In this document: one piece after another, positions 1 to 8,306 of the stretch
Numbering within the stretch: the stretch's first letter is position 1
Layout: each line of letters begins with the position of its first letter
DNA from: Lachnospiraceae bacterium oral taxon 500
Lineage (GTDB): Bacteria > Bacillota > Clostridia > Lachnospirales > Vallitaleaceae
Direction: 5' to 3'
DNA: 64,000 bases
NCBI GenBank assembly: GCA_002999035.1
Contig: CP027241.1
Span: forward strand, 561,001 to 625,000
Program-made: the position numbers and the translations under genes
The notes under the pieces: model-generated
The model's input: the letters and a program-made list of their open reading frames with translations, nothing else
The model's database searches: none
What the model was told of the DNA's origin: nothing

Positions 1-511
1 AGCTTTCCTCGCCGGCCGATTCCTGATTGGACAGCACACCCTCCACATAGCGGCTGACCGCATCAATCACCACCATCACCGCCAATTCTCCGCCGGTCAG
101 GACATAATCGCCAATTGACAATTCCTCCGTTACCCATTCTTCCAGCACTCTTTCGTCGACACCTTCATAATGTCCGCACAAAAAAACCAGTTCTTCCTCG
201 GCCGCCAATTCCTTCACGATTTCCTGATTTAAGGTCCGGCCCTGCGGCGACATATAAATCAGCCTTTTTAAGTCGACACCCTTGCTTTGCAAATCCCGGC
301 AGGCCCGGAAAATCGGCGGCGCCTGCATCAGCATTCCGGCTCCGCCGCCAAAGGGGTAATCATCCACCTGATGATACTTATTGTCAGCGTAATCTCGGAT
401 ATTGACGGTATTGAGCGTAATCAGCCCCTTATCCATCGCCCGCTTTAAAATGCTGTCGGACAGCCCTTTTTCAATTTGCTCAGGAAATAAAGTCAGCACA
501 TGAAACTTCAT
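1..511 (-). CDS. trmD: tRNA (guanine-N1)-methyltransferase, 3' end cut by window edge
   Basis: TrmD makes m1G37 in tRNAs that read CNN codons, using S-adenosylmethionine, and prevents +1 frameshifting in the cytoplasm. About 170 N-terminal residues of a family usually near 240 are visible. The protein starts MKFHVLTLFPEQIE and contains the SPOUT-methyltransferase motifs YMSPQGRTLNQ, CGHYEGVDERV and SIGDYVLTGGELAVM, which form the knotted SAM pocket. The ATG overlaps the rimM stop by four bases (ATGA), so the two genes are translationally coupled. The C-terminal domain lies outside the window. Confidence 0.96.
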   Translation of the reverse strand, partial: MKFHVLTLFPEQIEKGLSDSILKRAMDKGLITLNTVNIRDYADNKYHQVDDYPFGGGAGMLMQAPPIFRACRDLQSKGVDLKRLIYMSPQGRTLNQEIVKELAAEEELVFLCGHYEGVDERVLEEWVTEELSIGDYVLTGGELAVMVVIDAVSRYVEGVLSNQESAGEES

Positions 512-1026
512 CGCATGCCCTCCAGTAAATGGACTTTAACCACCTTTCGGTCGGTATCAACCTCCAGCACGCAGTCGGGAATGACCGGAATCAAAATCTC
601 GCTGCCGTCCTCGGCGGTGACTTCATAAACGTCATTGGCACCGGTTTCAATCACTTCGGTCAACTTCCCTAAATATTCGCCTTCATCGGTAAAAACCGCC
701 GCACCGATAATTTCAAAAATATAATATTCATCTTCCGCCAACTCTAAGGCCTGGCTGCGGGGAATCTGCAAAAATGCGCCGCGAAAGGCCTGAGCCGCAT
801 TGATATCGCCGATTTCTTTAAACTCCATTAAAAAGCCCTCTTTAAAGGACTGAACTGTTTTCACCGTCAGCACCTTTTGCCCGCCGCCGGCCAGTTCCGC
901 CATAACCTGCGTCAAATCATAAAACCGGTCGCTGTCCTCCGTCATCGGCAAAACCTTAACCGCACCTTTTAAGCCATGTGTCGTTGTAATCTTGCCGATT
1001 ACCACGGTATCGTTACTGAGCCGCAT
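508..1026 (-). CDS. rimM: 16S rRNA processing factor RimM
   Basis: RimM helps mature the 30S head domain and binds ribosomal protein S19. The product of 172 residues has the usual length. The N-terminal RimM barrel starts VVIGKITTTHGLKGAVKV, and the C-terminal PRC-barrel part includes YYIFEIIGAAVFTDEGEYLG and ends LLEGMR. The ATG at 1026 follows AGAGGAT, which is a better start than an upstream in-frame TTG. It is followed by trmD with a four-base overlap. The rpsP and KH-domain genes that usually precede rimM are absent here; the gene has its own promoter and is divergent from proS. Confidence 0.95.
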   Translation of the reverse strand: MRLSNDTVVIGKITTTHGLKGAVKVLPMTEDSDRFYDLTQVMAELAGGGQKVLTVKTVQSFKEGFLMEFKEIGDINAAQAFRGAFLQIPRSQALELAEDEYYIFEIIGAAVFTDEGEYLGKLTEVIETGANDVYEVTAEDGSEILIPVIPDCVLEVDTDRKVVKVHLLEGMR

Positions 1027-1046
1027 ATTGTTATCCTCTTTCTGCG

Positions 1047-1118
1047 TCAATACCAAGGAGCAGCGCCGCCTTTGCTCAAGCCGTTGGGATGTCCTTCACA
1101 ACTTTTATTTGACGCCAT
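1047..1118 (-). CDS. candidate 23-residue leader peptide upstream of rimM
   Basis: An ATG-initiated frame encodes a 23-residue peptide that begins MASNKSCEGHPNG and ends GGAAPWY before a TGA. It lies on the predicted rimM transcript, and its stop is about 20 bases before the rimM start. A weak AGTAGGTAG sits just upstream as a possible ribosome site. It has one Cys, a glycine-rich stretch and an aromatic C-terminus. I do not recognise a family. It may be a chance frame, a translated leader that affects rimM, or a small signal or antimicrobial peptide. No function is assigned. Confidence 0.3.
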   Translation of the reverse strand: MASNKSCEGHPNGLSKGGAAPWY

Positions 1119-1142
1119 CTACCTACTTCTTATCAAGCATTA

Positions 1143-1171
1143 ATTGTACTACATTTTTAGCGTTTTGGCAA
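1143..1171 (-). promoter_or_regulatory. sigma-A type promoter of rimM-trmD
   Basis: On the minus strand TTGCCA is followed by a 17-base spacer and TACAAT. It lies about 115 bases before the rimM start and reads through the small leader frame. Confidence 0.65.
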
Positions 1172-1255
1172 ATATAAGTCAGGGTAAATCAGAAAAAATC
1201 GGCTGCCAAAAACTGTGCTTCCGTTCGCCAAAATCACAATCGGCAGAAACTCGGA

Positions 1256-1284
1256 TTGACAAAAGGTTACAGATATAGTATCGT
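1256..1284 (+). promoter_or_regulatory. promoter of proS
   Basis: TTGACA, a 17-base spacer and TATCGT lie about 60 bases before the proS ATG. No T-box features such as a TGGNACCGCG-like stretch are visible in this 320-base intergenic region. Confidence 0.5.
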
Positions 1285-1346
1285 AAAAATGTAATGACAT
1301 CGGACAAGAAATAATGACCCGCATAGTAAGGTTATGGAGGTATTCT

Positions 1347-3080
1347 ATGAAATTAGCCAATCTGGTCGGAGAACGCTTTAAGGAACGGCCATCAGACTGT
1401 GTGATTGACAGCCATACTTATGCAATTAAAGGCGGATATATAAAATATGTTGCCACCGGTATATACTCGCTGTACCCGCCAATGAGAAGAATTACGGCCA
1501 AAATCGAAAATATCATCCGACAGGAGATGGATCATCTTGGCTGCCAGGAAGTTCTGTTTCCGGTAGTGCTGCCCGCGGGATTGTGGGAAGAATCAGGCCG
1601 TGCCAGCAGTGTCGGAGAGGAACTGCTTCGCTTTAAGGATCGGAATAACACGTCATTGGTACTGGGAATGACACATGAAGAGGCAGCCGTCCAGTTAGTT
1701 CGCGAATATGGACAGTCCTATGCAAAATACCCATTCGCGATATATCAAATTCAAACGAAGTTCCGGGATGAAGCCAGACCGCGCGCCGGTCTAATCCGCG
1801 TTCGCGAGTTTACAATGAAAGACGCTTATTCCTTTCATACTTCAACGGAAGATTTGGAGCAATATTATCATCAAATGGCCAAAGCCTATGAACGTATTTT
1901 TGCCAAAGTCGGGATTCCGGAGGTTATTTCTGTCAGATCGGATTCCGGTATGATTGGCGGCAGTGTGTCGCATGAGTACATGCTTTTAACCGAGGCTGGG
2001 GAAGATTCCATTGTGCTGTGTGAGGATTGCGGTTATCGGGCTAATATTGAGGCGGCGGCTGTCACTGTCGATAACAGCGCCTGCACCGCGGCAACAAATC
2101 TGACCAAGGTTCATACGCCAAATTGCAAGACAATTGAAGAGGTTTGTACCTTCTTAAATTGTAAAGTAGAAGAGTCTTGCAAAGCCGTGATCTATCAAAA
2201 AAATATATCCGATGACTATGTTATTGTTTTTTTACGCGGCGATTATGAAGTTAACGAAACAAAATTAACCAATTTATTGGGTGAAAAACTTCATCCGGCA
2301 GTCATTACAGAAGATTGCGGCTTAATTGCCGGTTTTTGCGGGCCATACGAACAAACCGGCAAGTGGCAGATGATATATGATAAATCATTAGACGGAATTG
2401 AAGCCCTCTGTGCGGGCGCTAATCAAATTGACTATCATTATATCGGCCTTAATCTTAAACGCGATATCGGCGATGTCGAATATGCGGATGTTTCCAAAAT
2501 AAAGAACGGCGGAATTTGTCCCCGCTGCGGCCGGCAGAAAATCCAAATACGCCGGGGCATTGAGGTTGGAAATATTTTTCAATTAGGCACTAAATACACC
2601 CAATCTATGGGGATGACCTATACCGATGAAACCGGAGCAACGCAGGTACCGGTCATGGGATGCTACGGAACCGGTATCGGCCGGTTAGCAGCTTCCGTCT
2701 GCGAAGCTAAGCATGATGATTATGGTCCGATTTGGCCGATTTCAATTGCTCCCTGGCAAGTACATATCTGTTGTATGCGGGCAGATAAGGCTGAATGTCT
2801 CGAAATTTCGGAACATATCTATAAGCAGCTGCAGGCAGCCGGGATCGAAGTTCTTTTTGATGACAGGAAAGTCAGTGCCGGCGCAATGTTGGCTGATGCG
2901 GATTTATTAGGCGTGCCGATTCGGATCATTGTCGGCCCCAAAAACGCGGTTCAGCGGGAAGCCGAAATCGTTTCCCGTGACAAGCGGTTTGCAGTCAAAG
3001 TCAGCGTTGATAACATCTTGGCGGAAACTCAAAAATTGATCCACACCCTTTGGGATGAGATTAACCGCCACGTGCTTTGA
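1347..3080 (+). CDS. proS: prolyl-tRNA synthetase, bacterial long type
   Basis: It charges tRNA-Pro with proline in an ATP-dependent reaction. The product is 577 residues, close to the usual 570 of the bacterial type with an editing insertion. The class II core shows motif 2 (FRDEARPRAGLIRVREF, about residues 139-155) and motif 3 (GCYGTGIGRLA). The insertion domain, which deacylates Ala-tRNA-Pro in the family, lies between them around residues 230-395, and the anticodon-binding domain is C-terminal. The ATG at 1347 is chosen because TATGGAGG precedes it; an upstream in-frame start lacks such a site. No clear terminator follows, so transcription may run into the next gene. Confidence 0.96.
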   Translation: MKLANLVGERFKERPSDCVIDSHTYAIKGGYIKYVATGIYSLYPPMRRITAKIENIIRQEMDHLGCQEVLFPVVLPAGLWEESGRASSVGEELLRFKDRNNTSLVLGMTHEEAAVQLVREYGQSYAKYPFAIYQIQTKFRDEARPRAGLIRVREFTMKDAYSFHTSTEDLEQYYHQMAKAYERIFAKVGIPEVISVRSDSGMIGGSVSHEYMLLTEAGEDSIVLCEDCGYRANIEAAAVTVDNSACTAATNLTKVHTPNCKTIEEVCTFLNCKVEESCKAVIYQKNISDDYVIVFLRGDYEVNETKLTNLLGEKLHPAVITEDCGLIAGFCGPYEQTGKWQMIYDKSLDGIEALCAGANQIDYHYIGLNLKRDIGDVEYADVSKIKNGGICPRCGRQKIQIRRGIEVGNIFQLGTKYTQSMGMTYTDETGATQVPVMGCYGTGIGRLAASVCEAKHDDYGPIWPISIAPWQVHICCMRADKAECLEISEHIYKQLQAAGIEVLFDDRKVSAGAMLADADLLGVPIRIIVGPKNAVQREAEIVSRDKRFAVKVSVDNILAETQKLIHTLWDEINRHVL

Positions 3081-3182
3081 GCAGCATGAAAACGGAAAGC
3101 CAATCAAGGCGCGCCACAAATGGAGCCGATCACAATAGCTCAACTAGTACTGGGCTGCATAGGGCGCGATAAGGAGTAAAAA

Positions 3183-3770
3183 ATGACGGACAGCACAAAA
3201 ACCTATATCCAAACCGTAACCATCCCGGACATCCCATGGCACCGGCTGACGACAACTTACGGCCGAGCCACGGATTTTCCCAAATACCTAAAGACTTTGG
3301 GGCAAATGGAGAATAGGGAGGCAATTCAAGCGGCGGGCGAGGAAATTGCCCTAAACATCGAACACCAGTCAACTTTGTGTCATGCCACGCCGTTTGCTCT
3401 GATTTTTCTGGGCCGGACGTTTGCCCAGGCGATAGAGCAAAAAGAGCAAAGCGAAACGGCGCGTTATCTGGCCGAGGAGCTACTGGAGCTGTTTATGGAG
3501 ATCGCCGAAGCACTTCTGATGGCGGAGGAATTGACGCACGCTGAGCCGCTGCCTAATTTTGCCGATCTGCTGAAGGAAGAATATCTATGGTCAGAAGAAT
3601 ATGATGAAGAGGCCGATGAACTGCGGTACGAAGAAGAGGACGTTTTTCCGGCTGACCTTTTTTACAGCTTTTATTATTATTCTCGTCAGGTGCTTCTGCT
3701 CTGCCGGCCATGGCTGCGCCAGCTCGGCAGCGAGGCGGTACAGGCTCTGGCGGAAAAGCTGAAGGATTGA
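3183..3770 (+). CDS. hypothetical acidic protein, 195 residues
   Basis: I do not recognise this family. The frame follows a good AAGGAG site seven bases before the ATG. The protein is helical in appearance and strongly acidic. A Glu/Asp-rich segment at about residues 130-155 includes WSEEYDEEADELRYEEED, followed by a Tyr-rich FYSFYYYS segment. No signal peptide or membrane segment is visible. It lies 102 bases after proS on the same strand and ends before a bidirectional terminator shared with the convergent tsf. It may be cotranscribed with proS. Function unknown. Confidence 0.75.
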   Translation: MTDSTKTYIQTVTIPDIPWHRLTTTYGRATDFPKYLKTLGQMENREAIQAAGEEIALNIEHQSTLCHATPFALIFLGRTFAQAIEQKEQSETARYLAEELLELFMEIAEALLMAEELTHAEPLPNFADLLKEEYLWSEEYDEEADELRYEEEDVFPADLFYSFYYYSRQVLLLCRPWLRQLGSEAVQALAEKLKD

Positions 3771-3820
3771 TCTGGCGGAGATGGGCGAATACCGTTGAGC
3801 TATCCGCAAATTTAAAAAGC

Positions 3821-3841
3821 GCCGGAAATCAAACCTCCGGC
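3821..3841. terminator. bidirectional terminator between convergent genes
   Basis: GCCGGA and TCCGGC form a 6-bp stem with a 9-base loop. An A-run flanks it on the left and ACTTTTCATTTTT on the right, so it can end both the plus-strand gene at 3183 and rpsB-tsf. Confidence 0.7.
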
Positions 3842-3933
3842 ACTTTTCATTTTTATTAACCATATCCATGGCTTTGGGGGCCTTATCCTCCTCAAAAAGC
3901 AGAGTATCAGCTTCCCCTTCACAACTATTTAGC

Positions 3934-4857
3934 TTACATTCCCATTTGCTTGGCAACTTCATCGGCAAAGTTTTCCTGCTTCTTCTCCAGGCCTTCGCCG
4001 GTTTCAAAGCGGACAAAACTCTTAACCTTAATCGGCGAGCCCAGTTCCTTGGACATTTTCTCCAAATAAGCAGCTACCGTCAAATCGCCGTCCTTAACGA
4101 ACGCCTGATCCATCAAGCAGATTTCACGGAGTTCCTTTGCCAAGCGGCCTTTGACCATTTGCTCAAGGATGTTTTCCGGCTTGCCCGGGTTTTCATTACG
4201 CGCCTGATTCTTTAGGACTTCCATTTCGTTATTGATATATTCCTGATCAACTTCTTCGCGGGAAACATAACGCGGGCTTAAAGCTGCTACCTGCATCGCC
4301 ACGTCCTTTAAGACGGTAATGACTTTGCCGTTAGCGCCGTCGGCTTCGGCATTAACCAATACGCCAATCTTGCCGTTCATATGGTCGTAGGCAGCAATCG
4401 CCCCGGCCGATGGAACTCTCTCAAAACGGCGGATTTTCAGGTTTTCCCCAATCGTCGCAATCTTGGAAGCCAGTACCTGCTCAACCGTCCGGCTGTTGTC
4501 TTTCAGCCACGGCTCCGCTAATAAGCTCTCTACATCTTGGGCGGAAGACGCTAAAATCTGATCAGCCACTTCCTCAACAAAGCCTCTGAATTCGGCATTC
4601 TTTGCCACAAAGTCAGTTTCCGAGTTGACTTCCACGGCAACTGCCGTTTTCCAGTCTGCCGCAAGTTTTACGAAAACAATGCCTTCTGCCGCAATCCGGC
4701 CGGCTTTTTTAGCCGCTTTGGCCATACCGTTTTCTCTTAAATAATCAACTGCTTTATCCATATCGCCGTCGGTTTCGGTTAAAGCCTTTTTGCAATCCAT
4801 CATACCGGCGCCGGTCATTTCTCTGAGCTCTTTTACCATTTGCGCTGTTACAGCCAT
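3934..4857 (-). CDS. tsf: translation elongation factor Ts
   Basis: EF-Ts exchanges GDP for GTP on EF-Tu. The 307-residue product begins with the N-terminal UBA-like domain (VKELREMTGAGMMDCKKAL), which includes the conserved MMDCKKAL. The core contains KLAADWKTAVAVEVNSETDF with the TDFVAKN motif that contacts EF-Tu. GGAGGAAGAAA precedes the ATG. It follows rpsB by 24 bases on the same strand, the conserved rpsB-tsf operon order. pyrH and frr, often next, are not here because a terminator ends the operon. Confidence 0.97.
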   Translation of the reverse strand: MAVTAQMVKELREMTGAGMMDCKKALTETDGDMDKAVDYLRENGMAKAAKKAGRIAAEGIVFVKLAADWKTAVAVEVNSETDFVAKNAEFRGFVEEVADQILASSAQDVESLLAEPWLKDNSRTVEQVLASKIATIGENLKIRRFERVPSAGAIAAYDHMNGKIGVLVNAEADGANGKVITVLKDVAMQVAALSPRYVSREEVDQEYINNEMEVLKNQARNENPGKPENILEQMVKGRLAKELREICLMDQAFVKDGDLTVAAYLEKMSKELGSPIKVKSFVRFETGEGLEKKQENFADEVAKQMGM

Positions 4858-4881
4858 TTTCTTCCTCCTTCTTGCTTATTC

Positions 4882-5628
4882 TTATTCGTCAATCTTTTCC
4901 TGTTCTTCTGCTACCGGAGAATAATCAGCGGTATCGGTCAGCTGGACGCCCTGTTTTGCTTCTAAAACGGCATCTGCTACCATTCCGGCTAATAACTTAA
5001 CCGCCCGAATCGCATCGTCGTTACCCGGGATAACATAATCCACTTCCTCCGGATCGCAGTTGGTATCAACTACGGCCACAATCGGAATCCCCAACAAATG
5101 CGCTTCCCGCACGGCAATTTCTTCATTTTTCGGGTCAATCACAAACATAACGGCCGGCAGGTTTTCCATTTCCTTAATTCCGCCGAGATTCATTTCCAAT
5201 TTTTCCATTTCTGCCCGCAGTCCCATGACTTCCTTCTTCGGCAGCAACTGGAATGTGCCGTTTGCTTCCATTTCTTCCAATTCGTACAAACGTTTGATTC
5301 TTTCTTTGATCGTCTTGTGGTTGGTCAGCATGCCGCCCAGCCAGCGATTGCTGACGTAGTACATGCCGCAGCGCTCGGCTTCTGTTTTGATTGCTTCCTG
5401 TGCCTGCTTCTTGGTGCCGACAAAAAGCACATCACCGCCTCTGGCCACAATGTCTTTGACCACATCATACGCCTTGTCGATTAAAACCGAGGTCTTTTGC
5501 AGGTCAATAATATAAATCCCGTTTCTTTCGGTGTAGATGTATTCCTTCATCTTAGGATTCCATCTGCGGGTTTGGTGTCCGAAATGAACACCGGCTTCTA
5601 ACAGTTGTTTCATTGAAATTACACTCAT
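4882..5628 (-). CDS. rpsB: 30S ribosomal protein S2
   Basis: S2 binds the 30S subunit last and recruits S1-like contacts. The 248-residue product has the family N-terminus [20 protein letters not shown], then [20 protein letters not shown] and the [11 protein letters not shown] and RWLGGMLTN motifs. The ATG at 5628 follows CGGAGGA; a longer in-frame reading upstream would include promoter sequence and is rejected. It is first in the operon with tsf. Confidence 0.97.
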   Translation of the reverse strand: MSVISMKQLLEAGVHFGHQTRRWNPKMKEYIYTERNGIYIIDLQKTSVLIDKAYDVVKDIVARGGDVLFVGTKKQAQEAIKTEAERCGMYYVSNRWLGGMLTNHKTIKERIKRLYELEEMEANGTFQLLPKKEVMGLRAEMEKLEMNLGGIKEMENLPAVMFVIDPKNEEIAVREAHLLGIPIVAVVDTNCDPEEVDYVIPGNDDAIRAVKLLAGMVADAVLEAKQGVQLTDTADYSPVAEEQEKIDE

Positions 5629-5737
5629 GTTTTTTCCTCCGTTTGGTTTTTTAATACATTCTTCCATATTCTTCCACTCTCCGCGCGACCTGACGGCACC
5701 GGCGCGAAAATCCGAATATGTGCTTTGTCCAACCGCC

Positions 5738-5766
5738 ATTTTAACACAGGGGGAAAACTTTTTCAA
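5738..5766 (-). promoter_or_regulatory. promoter of rpsB-tsf
   Basis: On the minus strand TTGAAA, a 17-base spacer and TAAAAT lie about 110 bases before the rpsB ATG. This leaves a leader of about 100 bases, in which S2 autoregulation might act. Two 18-base direct repeats lie just upstream of the -35 box. Confidence 0.7.
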
Positions 5767-5770
5767 GTAA

Positions 5771-5814
5771 ATTTTTTGAATTTACGCTTAACAGTCATTT
5801 TTTGAATTTATGCT
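5771..5814. repeat. two 18-base direct repeats upstream of the rpsB promoter
   Basis: ATTTTTTGAATTTACGCT at 5771-5788 is repeated with one change at 5797-5814, spaced 26 bases start to start. They abut the -35 box of rpsB. They could be an UP-like or activator site; this is inference only. Confidence 0.5.
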
Positions 5815-5856
5815 CGCCGGAATCTGAAAAGTGCATGATGTCAAACAGGATTGAAA

Positions 5857-5876
5857 AAGCCCCTTTTTCGGGGCTT
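5857..5876 (-). terminator. terminator of the CPBP protease gene
   Basis: On the minus strand AAGCCCC and GGGGCTT pair around a six-base loop and are followed by TTTTTC. It lies about 57 bases after the CPBP stop codon. Confidence 0.8.
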
Positions 5877-5932
5877 ATAACTCAATTCTTTGGCGACATG
5901 ATCATTTATACTTACCGGTGATTTTTTGGGAT

Positions 5933-6826
5933 TTATTCTTCATTCCCTGCCGGTTGAGCATTTACTGGCAGTTGAGCATCCGCTGCCGGCTCCTCTAAGG
6001 CATTTCCGCCGGTGCTGCGGACTAATTGATACACCAAATAAAGGGTCGGCACTATCATAACCAGCGCCACTTTTTCCCAGATTCCGACCATATATTGATA
6101 CGGGGAAGCGGAAATCCAATCTCTGACCGCCGCTATGCTGTTGATGGTGATATGCATAATAATCGGCCACCATAAGTTTCTGGTTTTCAGATAAATAACT
6201 CCGGCAATTAAGCCCATGATAAAGGTATAAACGCTTTGAACAAAAGACATATGTGCAATCCCGAACAGGAATGCGGATACAAACAATGCCATCCGGCCGG
6301 AGCCGATTTTTTCCAGTGTCCGGAAGATAAGTCCCCGAAAAATCAGTTCCTCCAAGATAGGGGCAAGGATTCCGCCTGCCAATATTGCAAAAAACATCAT
6401 TTCCGCCGTATAGCTCATGCCGGAAGAAGCTTCCAGCCCTTTCAGGCTTCGGCCTATAAAATCTATCTTCACCAATACATTCCGCACAAAAGCGACCCAT
6501 AAAAACGACATTCCGCCAAAGCCGATTCCGGCTGCCAGACTCAATGCCGTTCCTTTGTTAGCACTCCAATTTACTGCCGGCTGCGGATGAACCTTGTTTA
6601 ATTTCCGATATAAAATATACGCCGGAATAATCATCAAAATCGATTTAACGGTATCAAACCGGTTGATATCTTCCGTTTCGACAAACCAACTCAGCCACGG
6701 GGCATGTGTCGCATCAAACGCTTTTATCATCGCCATCAGCAGCAGGTTGGTAAATACCAAAACACTGACTGTATACACCAAAACCAAAAAAATATTTAAC
6801 GCCAATTCTCTTTTTTTCATTTTCAT
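5933..6826 (-). CDS. CPBP-family intramembrane metalloprotease
   Basis: This belongs to the CAAX/bacteriocin-processing (Abi, PF02517) family of membrane glutamyl proteases. The 297-residue protein has a long first hydrophobic helix at about residues 10-35 and several more. It carries the three family motifs: EELIFRG (Glu159-Glu160, Arg164), FGIAH (about 188-192) and HITIN (about 225-229). Two ATGs two codons apart follow AAAGGAAAGAG; the first is used here. It stands alone between its terminator and the Mbeg1-like gene. Substrate unknown; members process prenylated proteins or peptides, or give immunity to bacteriocins. Confidence 0.88.
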   Translation of the reverse strand: MKMKKRELALNIFLVLVYTVSVLVFTNLLLMAMIKAFDATHAPWLSWFVETEDINRFDTVKSILMIIPAYILYRKLNKVHPQPAVNWSANKGTALSLAAGIGFGGMSFLWVAFVRNVLVKIDFIGRSLKGLEASSGMSYTAEMMFFAILAGGILAPILEELIFRGLIFRTLEKIGSGRMALFVSAFLFGIAHMSFVQSVYTFIMGLIAGVIYLKTRNLWWPIIMHITINSIAAVRDWISASPYQYMVGIWEKVALVMIVPTLYLVYQLVRSTGGNALEEPAADAQLPVNAQPAGNEE

Positions 6827-6952
6827 CTCTTTCCTTTGTGCTTTAATTAAACTGCCGCGCAGAAAAATCACATTTTTTATCTGCGCTGTATGAATGTATC
6901 ATAGCACTTCATGGATAAAGATATTGTTAAGAGTACCGGCAAATTGTATTTT

Positions 6953-8128
6953 TTATTCCTCTTTCTTCCGGCCGAAAAGCCCCGGCAGCGACAGCTTAAT
7001 TCCGTCGTTTTTTTCCAGCAAGCTGTCACCGACTTCTTTACCGACCACCTCCGCCGCTTCTTTCCAAAAAAGATTGATTACCCGGCGAAACTCTCTTTTC
7101 TGCCCATCGCTCAGATCCGTCATCACCTTTAAAAACTCGGCTGCGTCCTTCCACTTCATATTGACTAAGTCTGTCACGGTTTCAATCTTAGCCGCCGCCA
7201 AGACATCAAACAGTGTATCCACAAATCGCTTGCGTTCGCTTTCGTCCGTTTTTTCCAGCCACTGCTTAACCGTCAGTTCAACCATATCGCTCCCCGCATC
7301 CAGCTCTTTGGCATATTCAAAGGAATTTCCCTTAACCTGCCAGGTAAAAGCATCATGCTGCCACAGTCCGATCGCATCCGCTTTCACCACCCGATATTCT
7401 TCCGAATGTTCCATCAGCCGGCCAATGACCGAGGATTCCGGCAGATAGGTCCGCACCTTTTTCATGGTTTGACTGTATTTGGGGTGCTTGGTAATTGCCT
7501 CCCGAAAACCGGGCCCGTCATAATTATCGACCGACAATATCTTATCGGCAATTTCTCCGCCGATATGCATGGCGGCGTAAACCGCTAAGTTCCCGCCCTT
7601 GGAATGGCCCCCCAGCCGCAGTTTAAAGTTTGTCCACTCAAAAATCCGTTCCAGATAATTGACAGCTTCCAGCTGCGCCGGCACCTGATCCATATAGGAC
7701 ATATTTAAGTTTTCCCGCCAGCCGACCATGGTCGCGTCCGTTCCCCGGTAAATCACATAAATACTGCCATCCGGAATCCAAGTCGTCATCGCCGCAAACT
7801 GTTCCTGCTTCTCTTCATCAATCCGGTTGATGTAATTAGCAAAAATCAGCCCGGAAAAACGGCGGCTTTCCTTCAGCAGGCCAAACAGCCGGGCCGGATT
7901 GCGGACAATGCCTATCTTTTCCGCCGTCTCTTTCGGCGGATATTTGAGCCAATATTTTTCTATCAGTTTAGCCATAGAGACCGAACTTTTTTCATTCCAG
8001 GCCGGAACCACTCCGCCCAAATCCAAATACCCCAACTGCGTCAGAATCAGGCCGTCAACTTCGTTAAACGAATCCTGCTCAAAGCTGAGGTCGCCCCGCC
8101 ATTTAATATAATCTTCAATATTTGCCAT
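6953..8128 (-). CDS. Mbeg1-like (DUF2974) alpha/beta hydrolase
   Basis: The 391-residue protein is a lipase-like alpha/beta hydrolase of the Mbeg1/DUF2974 family, common in Firmicutes. The nucleophile elbow GHSKGGNLA is at about residues 174-182 with Ser176. The N-terminal signature VDGLILTQLGYLDLGG and the segment YRGTDATMVGWRENL with the oxyanion-type GTD fit the family. AGGAG precedes the ATG. There is no signal peptide, so it is likely cytoplasmic. The natural substrate of the family is not established. Confidence 0.85.
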   Translation of the reverse strand: MANIEDYIKWRGDLSFEQDSFNEVDGLILTQLGYLDLGGVVPAWNEKSSVSMAKLIEKYWLKYPPKETAEKIGIVRNPARLFGLLKESRRFSGLIFANYINRIDEEKQEQFAAMTTWIPDGSIYVIYRGTDATMVGWRENLNMSYMDQVPAQLEAVNYLERIFEWTNFKLRLGGHSKGGNLAVYAAMHIGGEIADKILSVDNYDGPGFREAITKHPKYSQTMKKVRTYLPESSVIGRLMEHSEEYRVVKADAIGLWQHDAFTWQVKGNSFEYAKELDAGSDMVELTVKQWLEKTDESERKRFVDTLFDVLAAAKIETVTDLVNMKWKDAAEFLKVMTDLSDGQKREFRRVINLFWKEAAEVVGKEVGDSLLEKNDGIKLSLPGLFGRKKEE

Positions 8129-8306
8129 AATGCTGCTCCTAATGTATGCATCCTGACTTTACCGCCTGTTTCGGCTTTGCTCCTGACGTCTATCTGCGCC
8201 GCTTTTTCGGTAAAGTCGCCAAATCAAACGAAACGGCGAGAGCTGCCAAATCCCCCGCCGTCGCACACACGTTTCTGTCAAAACACTCTTGTCTGTTTTC
8301 TTGTTT

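Noticed and set aside
1027-1346. T-box leader before proS
   Set aside because: No specifier loop, T-box sequence or antiterminator/terminator pair was found, and the promoter lies only about 60 bases before the start codon.
3868-4215. Plus-strand frame of 115 codons opposite tsf
   Set aside because: It is a shadow of EF-Ts, whose frame is conserved throughout.
5940-6500. 186-codon minus-strand frame overlapping the CPBP gene
   Set aside because: It is the same strand in another frame, lacks family signal, and the CPBP frame has all three catalytic motifs.
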